Origin: Mycobacterium sp. 1274756.6
GTDB taxonomy: Bacteria; Actinomycetota; Actinomycetes; Mycobacteriales; Mycobacteriaceae
Direction: 5' to 3'
Assembly: GCF_001668625.1 (NCBI RefSeq)
Contig: NZ_LZLJ01000062.1
Location: 124,001 to 188,000, forward strand
Length of the DNA stretch: 64,000 nt
In this document: in pieces, positions 53,305-62,852 of the stretch
How positions within the stretch are numbered: the first letter of the stretch is position 1
Layout: each line of letters begins with the position of its first letter
Made by a program: the position numbers and the translations under genes
Notes under the pieces: generated by a model
The model's database searches: none
Seen by the model: only the letters and a program-made list of their open reading frames with translations
Told to the model about the DNA's origin: nothing

Positions 53305-54347
53305 TCGCGTCGTTGCGCGACCTGCAGTGGCGCAGGCGGCGGTTCGTCATCGCCATCGTGGGCACCGCGACGGTCTTCGCGATGACGCTGATCCTCACCG
53401 GACTGGCCAACGGCTTCAGCGCCGAGGCGCAGCGCAGCGTCGACTCGATGGGCGTCGACACCTTCGTGATCAAATCCGGGTCGGTCGGGCCGTTTCTGGG
53501 CTCCGGACGCTTCGCCCAGGCGGATGTGGCGGTGATCGCGAAAGTGCCGGGCGTGGAATCGGCGACCCCGCTGGTCTACGCCGCGGCCATCCTGCAGGAC
53601 CGGCACGGGCCGCAGAACGTCAACGTGTTCGGTGCGCCGGACCGGGGCCCGGGCATGCCGCAGGTGCAGTCCGGCCGGGTGCCGACCTTGCCGGGCGAGG
53701 CCGCCGTCTCGACCACGCTGGGCCGTTCCGTCGGCGAGACGCTGGAGATCAACTCGCGGCAGCTGCGCATCGTCGGGCTCGTCGACAACTCCACCGCGCT
53801 GGCCGGGCAGGCCAACGTGTTCATGACCGTCATCGGCGCGCAGCGCCTGCTGTTCTCCGGACAATCGCTGATCTCGTCGGTGGCGGTGGTCGGCGACCCG
53901 CAGCAAATGCCGGCCGGCTACCGGCTGATCGATCGGGCCGGCGCCGTCGACGACATGGTGCGGCCCCTGCACGGCGCCTACACCGCCATGTCGTACATGG
54001 CGGTGCTGCTGTGGCTGGTGGCGGTGCTCATCGTCGGGTCGCTGATCTACCTGTCGGTGCTCGAGCGCACCCGCGACTTCGCGGTGTTCAAGGCGATCGG
54101 GGTGCCGACCCGGTCGGTGCTGGCCGGCCTGGCGCTGCAGGCGGTGATCGTGGCGGTGGTGGCGGCGCTGCTGGGCGGGCTGCTCTCGCAGGTGCTCGGC
54201 CCGCTGTTCCCGATGCGGGTGCTGGTTCCCGCCTCGGCCTACACCCTGCTGCCGGTGGTCGCGGTGGTCATCGGGCTGCTGGCCACCGGGGCGGGGCTGC
54301 GCCGCACCGTGCGCATCGATCCGGCGTTGGCGTTCGGAGGGCCGTGA
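53298..54347 (+). CDS. ABC transporter permease, FtsX/MacB type
   Basis: Permease of 349 residues: one N-terminal membrane helix (about 15-35, FVIAIVGTATVFAMTLILTGLANGF), an extracytoplasmic domain, then three C-terminal helices (VLLWLVAVLIVGSLIYLSVLERTRDFAVFKAIGVPTRSVLAGLALQ), the FtsX pattern with its cytoplasmic ERTRxFAVFKAIG loop. GAAGAG lies before the ATG at 53298. GTGA overlap with the ATPase gene. The substrate is unknown; such pairs often move lipids, peptides or act in envelope signalling. Confidence 0.88.
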   Translation: MLIASLRDLQWRRRRFVIAIVGTATVFAMTLILTGLANGFSAEAQRSVDSMGVDTFVIKSGSVGPFLGSGRFAQADVAVIAKVPGVESATPLVYAAAILQDRHGPQNVNVFGAPDRGPGMPQVQSGRVPTLPGEAAVSTTLGRSVGETLEINSRQLRIVGLVDNSTALAGQANVFMTVIGAQRLLFSGQSLISSVAVVGDPQQMPAGYRLIDRAGAVDDMVRPLHGAYTAMSYMAVLLWLVAVLIVGSLIYLSVLERTRDFAVFKAIGVPTRSVLAGLALQAVIVAVVAALLGGLLSQVLGPLFPMRVLVPASAYTLLPVVAVVIGLLATGAGLRRTVRIDPALAFGGP

Positions 54348-55378
54348 CCGTGGGTGATCTGCGCATCAAGGACCTGGTGGTCGAGTACTCCAGCGCCGGT
54401 TACGCGGTGCGGCCCATCGACGGGCTGGATCTGGAGGTGGCCGCCGGATCGCTGGTGATCCTGCTCGGGCCCAGCGGGTGCGGCAAGACGACGCTGCTGT
54501 CGTGTCTGGGCGGCATCCTCAGCCCCACCTCGGGGCGCATCGAGTTCGGCGACATCGACGTCACCGGCCTGGACCGTCGGCAGCTGGCCCGCTATCGGCA
54601 GAACACGGTGGGCATCGTGTTCCAGGCGTTCAACCTGGTGCCCAGCCTCACCGCGTTGGAGAACGTGGTCGTGCCGCTGCGGGCCTCGGGCATGCCGTTG
54701 CGAGCGGCGCGGCGCCGGGCCGCGGAGTTGCTGGAGCGGGTGGGGCTGGGCGATCGGGCCCAGCACCGGCCGGGCGATCTCTCCGGCGGCCAGCAGCAGC
54801 GGGTGGCGGTGGCCCGCGCGATCGCCCTGGACCCGCCGCTGATCCTGGCCGACGAGCCGACCGCGCACCTGGACTTCATCCAGGTGGAGTCGGTGTTGCG
54901 GCTGATCCGGGAACTGGCCGACGGTGACCGGGTGGTGGTCGTGGCCACCCACGACACCCGCATCCTGCCGCTGGCCGACCGGGTGGTGGAACTGGTGCCG
55001 CACTTCACCGGCCTGGATCGGCCGCCGGAGGCCGTCGCGCTGACCGCCGGGGAGGTGCTGTTCGAGCAGGGCACCGTCGGGGACCTGATCTATGTGGTCG
55101 AGCGCGGCGAGCTCGAGGTGGTGCGGGAGCTGGCCGACGGCGGTGAGGAGCCGATCACGGTGGCCACCGCCGGGGAGTACTTCGGGGAGATCGGGCCGCT
55201 GTTCGCGATGCCGCGCTCGGCGACGGTGCGGGCGCGCACCGACGCGACCCTGACCGCCTACACGGTGCAGGCGTTCCGCGAGCGCCTCGGCAACGCCGGG
55301 GTGCGCGACCTCATCGAGCACCGCGAGATCGACGAGATGAACCGCACCGACGACGAGGGCGCCGGATCCGACGGGTAG
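54344..55378 (+). CDS. ABC ATPase fused to a cyclic-nucleotide-binding domain
   Basis: A 344-residue protein. Residues 1-225 are a MacB/LolD-type ATPase: Walker A GPSGCGKTT (about 41), Q-loop FQAFNL, signature LSGGQQQRVAVARA (about 146), Walker B LILADEPTAHLD (about 166), His switch ATHD. Residues 228-330 form a CAP-type beta barrel (AGEVLFEQGTVGDLIYVVERGELEV, then GEYFGEIGPLFAMPRSATVRART) with the phosphate-binding FGEIG-x6-RSA motif, so cAMP or cGMP may control transport. Similar to M. tuberculosis Rv0073/Rv2564-type ATPases. Confidence 0.9.
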   Translation: MTVGDLRIKDLVVEYSSAGYAVRPIDGLDLEVAAGSLVILLGPSGCGKTTLLSCLGGILSPTSGRIEFGDIDVTGLDRRQLARYRQNTVGIVFQAFNLVPSLTALENVVVPLRASGMPLRAARRRAAELLERVGLGDRAQHRPGDLSGGQQQRVAVARAIALDPPLILADEPTAHLDFIQVESVLRLIRELADGDRVVVVATHDTRILPLADRVVELVPHFTGLDRPPEAVALTAGEVLFEQGTVGDLIYVVERGELEVVRELADGGEEPITVATAGEYFGEIGPLFAMPRSATVRARTDATLTAYTVQAFRERLGNAGVRDLIEHREIDEMNRTDDEGAGSDG

Positions 55379-55384
55379 CCGGCG

Positions 55385-57274
55385 CTACTGCGGGTCGATG
55401 GGCCGGGCGCCGAGCTCACTCTGCAGCAACTGCAGCGCGGCTTCCTCCGGGTCGACGCGGGGGGTGTCCGGGTCGGCCTGGCCGGCCTCGGCGAGCATGC
55501 TGTCCTCTTCGGCGCGCTGGGCGGCCCGCTGCTCGGCGGCGCGCTGCTCCGCTCCGGCGTCGACCGGCGGGGCCGCCTCGACCGGGTCGGGGAGCCCATA
55601 CTCGCAGCGCACCCGCCAGTTGACCCCCAGCGCGTCCTTGAGGGCCTCGGCGATCACGTCGGTGTTGCGCTGCTCGCACAGGCGTTTGGCCAGCGGCTCG
55701 GATTCATGGGCCAGCACCAAGGTGGTGCCGTCCACCGCGCGCACGGTGGCCCCGGCCAGCATCACCTCGGTGGTGCGGCTGCGCTGGCGCACCTTCTCGC
55801 GCACCGTGGTCCACATCGAGCGGACCGCGGCGACGTCGGGCTGACCCGGCGCGCCGGCCGGTGCGGCCGCCGGCGCGGGCCGCGACACCGGCGGAGGCTC
55901 CGGCGGCGAAGCCGGCGCGGTGGGCTCGGGCCGGGGTTCGGGCTGGGTGGCCGGAGCCGGTTCGGGGGCCGGTTCAGCGACCGGCTCGGGGGCCCGGTCA
56001 GGGACCGGCTCGGGGGCCGGTCGGGTCGGTGCGCTCTGGGAGGGACGGGTGAACTGCCGGCCCGGCGTCGGCGCGGCACCGGGCGTCTCCGCGTCGGCCG
56101 GGATGGACATCTCCAGGCGGGCTTCGATCCGTTCGATGCGCTGCAGCAGCGCCGCCTCGGTGTCGGCCGCCGACGGCAGCAGCAGCCGGGCGCAGATCAC
56201 CTCCAGCAGCAGCCGCGGGGCGGTCGCGCCGCGCATCTCCCCCAGCCCGGCTTGCACCACCTCGGCGTAGCGGGTCAGGGTGCCCATCCCGATCCGGGCG
56301 GACTGCTCGCGCATCCGCTCCAGCACGTCCTCGGGCGCGTCGACCACGCCCTTGGCGGCCGCATCCGGCACCGCCTGCAGCACGATCAGGTCGCGGAAGC
56401 GCTCCAGCAGGTCGGTGGCGAACCGGCGCGGGTCGTGGCCGGCGTCGATCACCGCCTCGATCGCCCCGAACAGGGTGGCGGCGTCCCCGGCGGCCAGGGC
56501 GTCGACCGCGTCGTCGATGAGCGCCGCGTCGGTGGCGCCCAGCAGACCCAACGCCCGCTGGTAGGTGACCCGGCTGCCGTCCGCGCCGGATTCCGACCCG
56601 GCCAGCAACTGGTCGAGCACCGACAGCGTGTCGCGCGGTGAGCCGCCGCCGGCGCGGATCACCAGCGGGTAGACCGCGTCGTCGATCCGGACGTTCTCCT
56701 GCGCGCAGATCCGGTCGACCAGCTCGCGCATGGTCCGCGGCGCCAGCAGCCGGAACGGGTAGTGGTGGGTGCGCGAGCGGATGGTGGGCAGCACCTTCTC
56801 CGGTTCGGTGGTGGCGAACACGAAGATCAGGTGATCCGGGGGCTCCTCGACGATCTTGAGCAAGGCGTTGAACCCGGCCGTGGTGACCATGTGCGCTTCG
56901 TCGACGATGAAGATGCGGTAGCGGGACTGGGCCGGGGCGTAGAAGGCGCGGTCGCGCAGTTCGCGGGTGTCGTCGACACCGCCGTGGCTGGCCGCGTCGA
57001 GTTCGACCACGTCGATGCTGCCGCCGCCGTTGGGGGCGAGCGCGACGCAGGAGTCGCACTCCCCGCACGGGGTCGGGGTCGGGCCGGCCGCGCAGTTCAG
57101 CGAGCGCGCCAGGATGCGCGCCGAGGAGGTCTTGCCGCAGCCGCGCGGTCCGGAGAACAGGTAGGCGTGGTTGATCCGACCGGAGTTCAGCGCCGTCGAC
57201 AGCGGCTCGGTGACGTGTTCCTGCCCCACCACCTCGGCGAACGTTGCCGGTCGGTACTTGCGGTAGAGGGCCAC
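55385..57274 (-). CDS. dnaX: DNA polymerase III gamma/tau subunit
   Basis: Clamp-loader subunit of 629 residues. Walker A GPRGCGKTSSARI (about 43), zinc module with four Cys (CAAGPTPTPCGECDSC), Walker B FIVDEAHM (about 124), sensor 1 ATTEPEKV and the arginine-finger region SRTHHYPFR (about 168). Residues 395-480 are a Pro/Ala/Glu-rich linker (PAPEPVPDRAPEPVAEPAPEP), then a tau-like C-terminal domain. GTG start; TAGCCT lies 6 nt upstream (57281-57286), so leaderless. Confidence 0.97.
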   Translation of the reverse strand: MALYRKYRPATFAEVVGQEHVTEPLSTALNSGRINHAYLFSGPRGCGKTSSARILARSLNCAAGPTPTPCGECDSCVALAPNGGGSIDVVELDAASHGGVDDTRELRDRAFYAPAQSRYRIFIVDEAHMVTTAGFNALLKIVEEPPDHLIFVFATTEPEKVLPTIRSRTHHYPFRLLAPRTMRELVDRICAQENVRIDDAVYPLVIRAGGGSPRDTLSVLDQLLAGSESGADGSRVTYQRALGLLGATDAALIDDAVDALAAGDAATLFGAIEAVIDAGHDPRRFATDLLERFRDLIVLQAVPDAAAKGVVDAPEDVLERMREQSARIGMGTLTRYAEVVQAGLGEMRGATAPRLLLEVICARLLLPSAADTEAALLQRIERIEARLEMSIPADAETPGAAPTPGRQFTRPSQSAPTRPAPEPVPDRAPEPVAEPAPEPAPATQPEPRPEPTAPASPPEPPPVSRPAPAAAPAGAPGQPDVAAVRSMWTTVREKVRQRSRTTEVMLAGATVRAVDGTTLVLAHESEPLAKRLCEQRNTDVIAEALKDALGVNWRVRCEYGLPDPVEAAPPVDAGAEQRAAEQRAAQRAEEDSMLAEAGQADPDTPRVDPEEAALQLLQSELGARPIDPQ

Positions 57275-57396
57275 GTCAGAAGGCTACCCAGCCGGACCGA
57301 CGGCGCCCGAGAGGGTTGCTGTCGACGAGCCCCGGGAAGGTTGCCGGGCGCGCGAGTGAAGCTTGTCGACGCGCCAGTGAAGCTCCACGGTGGCCG

Positions 57397-58690
57397 GATC
57401 GCGGGCAGATTCAATTGTCTATTGCAACGTGCCAAGGTTTTGGAGGTTGCAATGCCGAGTGGTTATCCGCATTCGTTAGCGACGCGCCGGGCGTTGTTCG
57501 ACCGGGTGTGTCAGGGCGAATCGTTGTACACCGCATCTCAAGACATGCGCGTGTCAGCTACGGCTGCCAGCCATTGGTGGCGTCAAGCTGGGGCGATGAA
57601 GCTGATCAAGGGTGGTAAGAGCGCGCTACGCGGCGTCGTTGACGCCGGTGATCTCGATAGCCCGGGAGGGCGCGGTCATCGACTCAACCTCGACGAACGC
57701 ATCGCGATCATGCGGGGACTCGACGCCGGGCTGACCTACGAGCAGATCGGTCAGCAACTCAGCCGCGACCGCTCGGTGGTGTGGCGCGAAGTCCAGCGCA
57801 ACCGCAACGCCGACGGCGACTATCACGCCCGAATGGCCCATGCCCGAGCAGCCCAGAGGGCGAGGCGACCGAAAACTTTCAAACTGCAAAACCGCGACTT
57901 GTGCGCGGCCGTCGAGAACTGGATGGACGACGGGTGGAGCCCGAAGCTGATCGCCGACATGTTGGCCCGTGATCACCCCGATGACAGGCTGGCACGGGTG
58001 AGCCACGAAACCATCTACCAGTGTCTTTATGTCCAAGGCCGCGGCCGGTTGCGCGCCGATCTCAACAAGTGCTTGTCAACCAAACGTGCAGCCCGCAAGC
58101 ACCGCGGCAGAGCCGAGCGCCGCGGGAAGTTCAGTGACGTGATCACTATCAGCCAGCGCCCCGCCGAAGCTGACGATCGTGCCGTGCCCGGGCACTGGGA
58201 AGGTGACTTGATCTTGGGCGCCGGGTGCGCCAGCGCGATCGGCACCCTGGTGGAACGCAGCACCCGGTTCACCATCTTGTTGCACCTGCCCAACGACCAC
58301 ACCGCCGATTCGGTGGCCGCCGCCATGATCGAGGCGATGAATGAGCTGCCAGCTCATCTACGTCGCACCATCACGTGGGACCGCGGCAGGGAAATGGCCG
58401 CCTGGCACGACATCAGCCTGCAACTACACGCCCCGGTGTATTTCTGCGACCCCCGATCACCATGGCAGCGGGGCAGCAACGAGAACACGAACCGACTGCT
58501 GCGGTTCTGGTTCGAAAAAGGCACCGACCTCAGCGGCTACACCAAAGCTGATCTCAAACGGGTCCAAGACAAGCTCAACAGCCGGCCCCGCCCAACCCTC
58601 GACTTCGACACCCCCGCCCAGCGGCTCACCGCACTACTCGACAAAGCCGCCGCCTAGCCGTTGCACCCACCACTTGACTTTGCGGCGATC
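57397..58690 (+). mobile_element. IS30-family insertion sequence
   Basis: Transposase gene bounded by imperfect inverted ends. Left (57397-57429) and right (58659-58690, reversed) share GATCGC, GCA-A-TCAA-TG and TGCAACG in the same order, with mismatches and one gap. No clear target duplication could be fixed by eye. It lies between dnaX and aspC, whose coding parts are intact. Confidence 0.7.
57452..58657 (+). CDS. IS30-family transposase
   Basis: Complete transposase of 401 residues. N-terminal helix-turn-helix modules (TASQDMRVSATAASHWWRQAG; LNLDERIAIMRGLDAGLTYEQIGQQLSRDRSVVWREVQRN), then the DDE core: GHWEGDLILG (first Asp, about 253), TWDRGREM (second Asp, about 310) and WQRGSNENTNRLLRFWFEKGTD (Glu, about 346). 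GGAGG lies 6 nt before the ATG at 57452; the frame is open further upstream but inside dnaX, so it is not used. Confidence 0.95.
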   Translation: MPSGYPHSLATRRALFDRVCQGESLYTASQDMRVSATAASHWWRQAGAMKLIKGGKSALRGVVDAGDLDSPGGRGHRLNLDERIAIMRGLDAGLTYEQIGQQLSRDRSVVWREVQRNRNADGDYHARMAHARAAQRARRPKTFKLQNRDLCAAVENWMDDGWSPKLIADMLARDHPDDRLARVSHETIYQCLYVQGRGRLRADLNKCLSTKRAARKHRGRAERRGKFSDVITISQRPAEADDRAVPGHWEGDLILGAGCASAIGTLVERSTRFTILLHLPNDHTADSVAAAMIEAMNELPAHLRRTITWDRGREMAAWHDISLQLHAPVYFCDPRSPWQRGSNENTNRLLRFWFEKGTDLSGYTKADLKRVQDKLNSRPRPTLDFDTPAQRLTALLDKAAA

Positions 58691-58743
58691 TGAGCGCCGT
58701 GAGTCTTCACTCGCGGCGGCGCCGGGGGCGCGGTGACGCCGAC

Positions 58744-60345
<1,602 letters not shown>

Positions 60346-60437
60346 CGCGAGTCTGAGGGCGGCCAAACGAGGAAAGTGCGGTTTGGCCGCCCTCAGCCTG
60401 ACTCGATCAGACCCGAACAGATCCTGCAGGAGGAGCC

Positions 60438-61283
60438 TTGGGACGCCTGACCGTGGTGCTGGCCCACGCGCTGTCCTCGCTGGCCGCCGCGGCGCTGTTC
60501 TTCCTGTTCGTGCTGCCCCGCTGGTGGGAGCTGACCGGCAGCGTCACCCCCACCTGGGGCACCGTGCTGCGCATCCTCACCGGACTGGTGGTGGCGTTGG
60601 CCGCCGTGCCGGTGCTGCTGAGCCTGCTGCGCGCCCGCCGACCCGAGTTCGGCACCCCGCAACTGGCGTTGACGCTGCGCGGCGTGTCGATCGGCGGGCA
60701 CCTGGTGGCGGCCGTGGCGATCATCGCGACGGCGATCAGCGAGATCTGGCTCTCCCTCGACGACGTCGGGCAGTGGCTGTTCGGCGTCTACGGCGCGGCG
60801 GCGGCGATCGCGGTGCTCGGCATCGCCGCGTTCTACCTGTCGCTGCTGGCTGAGCTGCCCGCCCCGCCGCCCAAACCGATCAAGCCGAAGACGCCGCGGC
60901 AGCGGCGCCGCCGCAAGACGACGGACGCGAGCGAGGAGCCGGAGGCGACCGGGGAGGCGGCCGACCCGCACGAGCTCACCGAGTCCGCAGCGACCGAACT
61001 CGACACCACCGAACCGGCAGCCGACGACACCGTCAGCGCGGCCACCGCGGATGCGGACACGGTGGTCGCCGAGACCGCGGCCGACAAGGACGCCGAGGCG
61101 ACCGTCGCGGCCGAGACCGCAGCCACCGAGACCGACAGCGCCGATGCCAAGACGACCGCGGCGCTGCGCAACCGGCGACCGGCCGGCAAGTCGGCGCGGC
61201 GACGCCGCACCCGCGGCGGGGACAGCGCCCGCGACGAAGCACAAAACAACGCCCAAGACGAAGCCACCGACAGCGCGGACTGA
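60438..61283 (+). CDS. lucA: LucA-like lipid-uptake coordinator (Rv3723)
   Basis: Membrane protein of 281 residues. Four hydrophobic helices (about 5-28, 40-65, 80-103 and 113-136) are followed by a basic patch (KPKTPRQRRRRK) and a long acidic, alanine/threonine-rich, probably disordered tail. In M. tuberculosis, Rv3723 (LucA) stabilises Mce1 and Mce4 and is needed for fatty acid and cholesterol uptake. The start is TTG at 60438 behind a strong AGGAGGAG. Position after tRNA-Ser matches Rv3723. Confidence 0.85.
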   Translation: MGRLTVVLAHALSSLAAAALFFLFVLPRWWELTGSVTPTWGTVLRILTGLVVALAAVPVLLSLLRARRPEFGTPQLALTLRGVSIGGHLVAAVAIIATAISEIWLSLDDVGQWLFGVYGAAAAIAVLGIAAFYLSLLAELPAPPPKPIKPKTPRQRRRRKTTDASEEPEATGEAADPHELTESAATELDTTEPAADDTVSAATADADTVVAETAADKDAEATVAAETAATETDSADAKTTAALRNRRPAGKSARRRRTRGGDSARDEAQNNAQDEATDSAD

Positions 61284-61299
61284 GCCACTCCGCGCCGCT

Positions 61300-61590
61300 C
61301 AGCGGCGCCGGTCGGTGTCACGGCTCGGCTGCACCCGCTTGGGTTCGCCCGGCATCTTCGGATAATTGGGTTCTCCGGGTAGTTCAGGGCTGTGCGGTTG
61401 CGTGCCTCCGCCCTGGCTGATTAATCGGTGTCTGATGAGACCCACAACGGTGCTTACCTGATCTACCTGGGCGTTCTTCGAGTTCTGCGTGTAGGGCGGG
61501 GTGAGAAACGACGTCGGGACTGTCCCCCTGATCTGGAGGCGACCGACATTGCAGACCCGTAAGAGTCGCCAGAGACCTACCGCGGTCCCT
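61300..61590 (-). pseudogene. C-terminal remnant of an unidentified gene
   Basis: A minus-strand frame without any start codon runs from a stop near 61590 to TGA at 61300-61302. It reads LQIRGTVPTSFLTPPYTQNS, later VVGLIRHRLIS, and ends with a repeated motif (PGEPNYPKMPGEPKR) and RDTDRRR. The G+C-rich ending looks like the true 3' end of a core gene, whose 5' part has been lost at the border of the degraded region. Family not recognised. Confidence 0.35.
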
Positions 61591-61617
61591 CAGCCAAGGG
61601 TGGCCATCCCGGATCAC

Positions 61618-62291
61618 TCACTCCAGCAATCCAGTCGCCTTCTGAACCGAGAGTGAAAAGCTTCCAACCGCGTGTGCCGAATGCCGCCCGGCGCAGTCGG
61701 GGGCCTCAGCCAGCCGGGGTCGTAGCGCGCTGCGGCCATCAGGGCCGAACTGCGTCACTATGCTCTCGACGCCTAGGTAATGGCCCCTTTCCATTGCTTT
61801 GTACCGGTATTCGAGAATCTCAATCCGGTTCGACCCTTCGATCTGCTTCCAGAACCAACCAAAGAACTCACGCACCCGCGTTGAATACAGCAAGATCACC
61901 TCAACGATGTCGATACTTCCGCACTGGTGGGACTCGACGAATCCCCGACCCTTCGATCTCCACCCGTCCCAGTTCAGCAAGACGTCGGGGTCGACCGCGA
62001 CGGTGTTGCGTATCGCTGAGAGTCCGCCGGGCTGCCCCGTGATGGAACCCCAGTTGGTCGACATCGACAATTGCGGGATGGCGTAGTGCATGGAGTAGTT
62101 GCGCAGATCGATCGGGAACACGACCGGCGGGTCGTAGAACAACTCTGGATCTTTGGCGCCCAGATGGTGGTCTCCCAGATGGTCTGCTTATCGCCGGGAT
62201 CGCGCCGGTCTGGCCAAATCTTGCGGTGGATGACCCGCTGCACGTCACGCAGCGTCGCGATCGAGGCAAGGTAATTGTGCCGCCTGCTCAC
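61618..62291 (-). pseudogene. Probable frameshifted gene of unknown function
   Basis: Two frames fit together. The first starts GTG at 62291 (SRRHNYLASIATLRDVQRVIHRKIW, to about 62150); the second continues GAKDPELFYDPPVVFPIDLRNYS to a stop at 61618. One -1 shift near 62150 would join them into about 220 residues. The joined protein has aromatic-rich, globular-looking sequence (REFFGWFWKQIEG) but no known motif. Whether the shift is real or a sequencing error cannot be told here. Confidence 0.35.
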
Positions 62292-62700
62292 CCTTCACCG
62301 CGCAGCCGTAAAACTCCGAGCGCTGATCGCTAACGTCGCGACCGGTGAAGATGCCCGCCTGGTGAGCCTTGTAGCAGGTCACCCGGACGAACCCGAGTTC
62401 TCGGGCCACCGCCGAGACATTCCCCCGAATGCTTAGCAACCGGAAGAACTCGGCCTTCTCCTCAGCGTTACAGGTACTAGGCCGCGGGTATCGTGATGCC
62501 ACACCGGCCTCGCGCCGCCACCGGTGCCCGAATCGTGCCTCCGTGATCCAGCAACCGAAAGAACAACTCCCGTTGCCCTGCCGAATACCGCGCCAGACCT
62601 AGCTGACTTGCCAATTCTTCAGACCACGTCTGATTTCTTCCTCGTTAAGGCGTTGCGTCGACCGTAAGAATCCAAGGATTCCGGCCAGACCCTGGCGCCG
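62245..62700 (-). pseudogene. Decayed IS30-like transposase N-terminal part
   Basis: Helix-turn-helix pieces typical of IS30-like transposases appear in successive frames: LNEEEIRRGLKNWQVS ends in TAG at 62599-62601, ARYSAGQRELFFRLLDHGG follows in frame, and EEKAEFFRLLSIRGNVSAVA with VTCYKAHQAGIFT continues in another frame (to about 62290). A nonsense codon, a frameshift and loss of the catalytic DDE part make it inactive. It differs from the intact IS30 at 57.4 kb. Confidence 0.55.
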
Positions 62701-62852
62701 CAACGACGCCGCCACCGTCTTACGCCACACCGTCTCACCGTCATCCTCACCGTCATCGCGAAGGTAAACCAGAATCCGGGGCGCCCACGAGCCCCTTCAG
62801 AGTGGGGATTATGTCCCCTGGGGTGGGTCAAGGATTTGGATAAGGTGTGACG

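Noticed and set aside
56762..57451. N-terminal extension of the IS30 transposase frame
   Set aside because: The extension lies antisense within dnaX; the ATG at 57452 has a good binding site and gives normal IS30 length.
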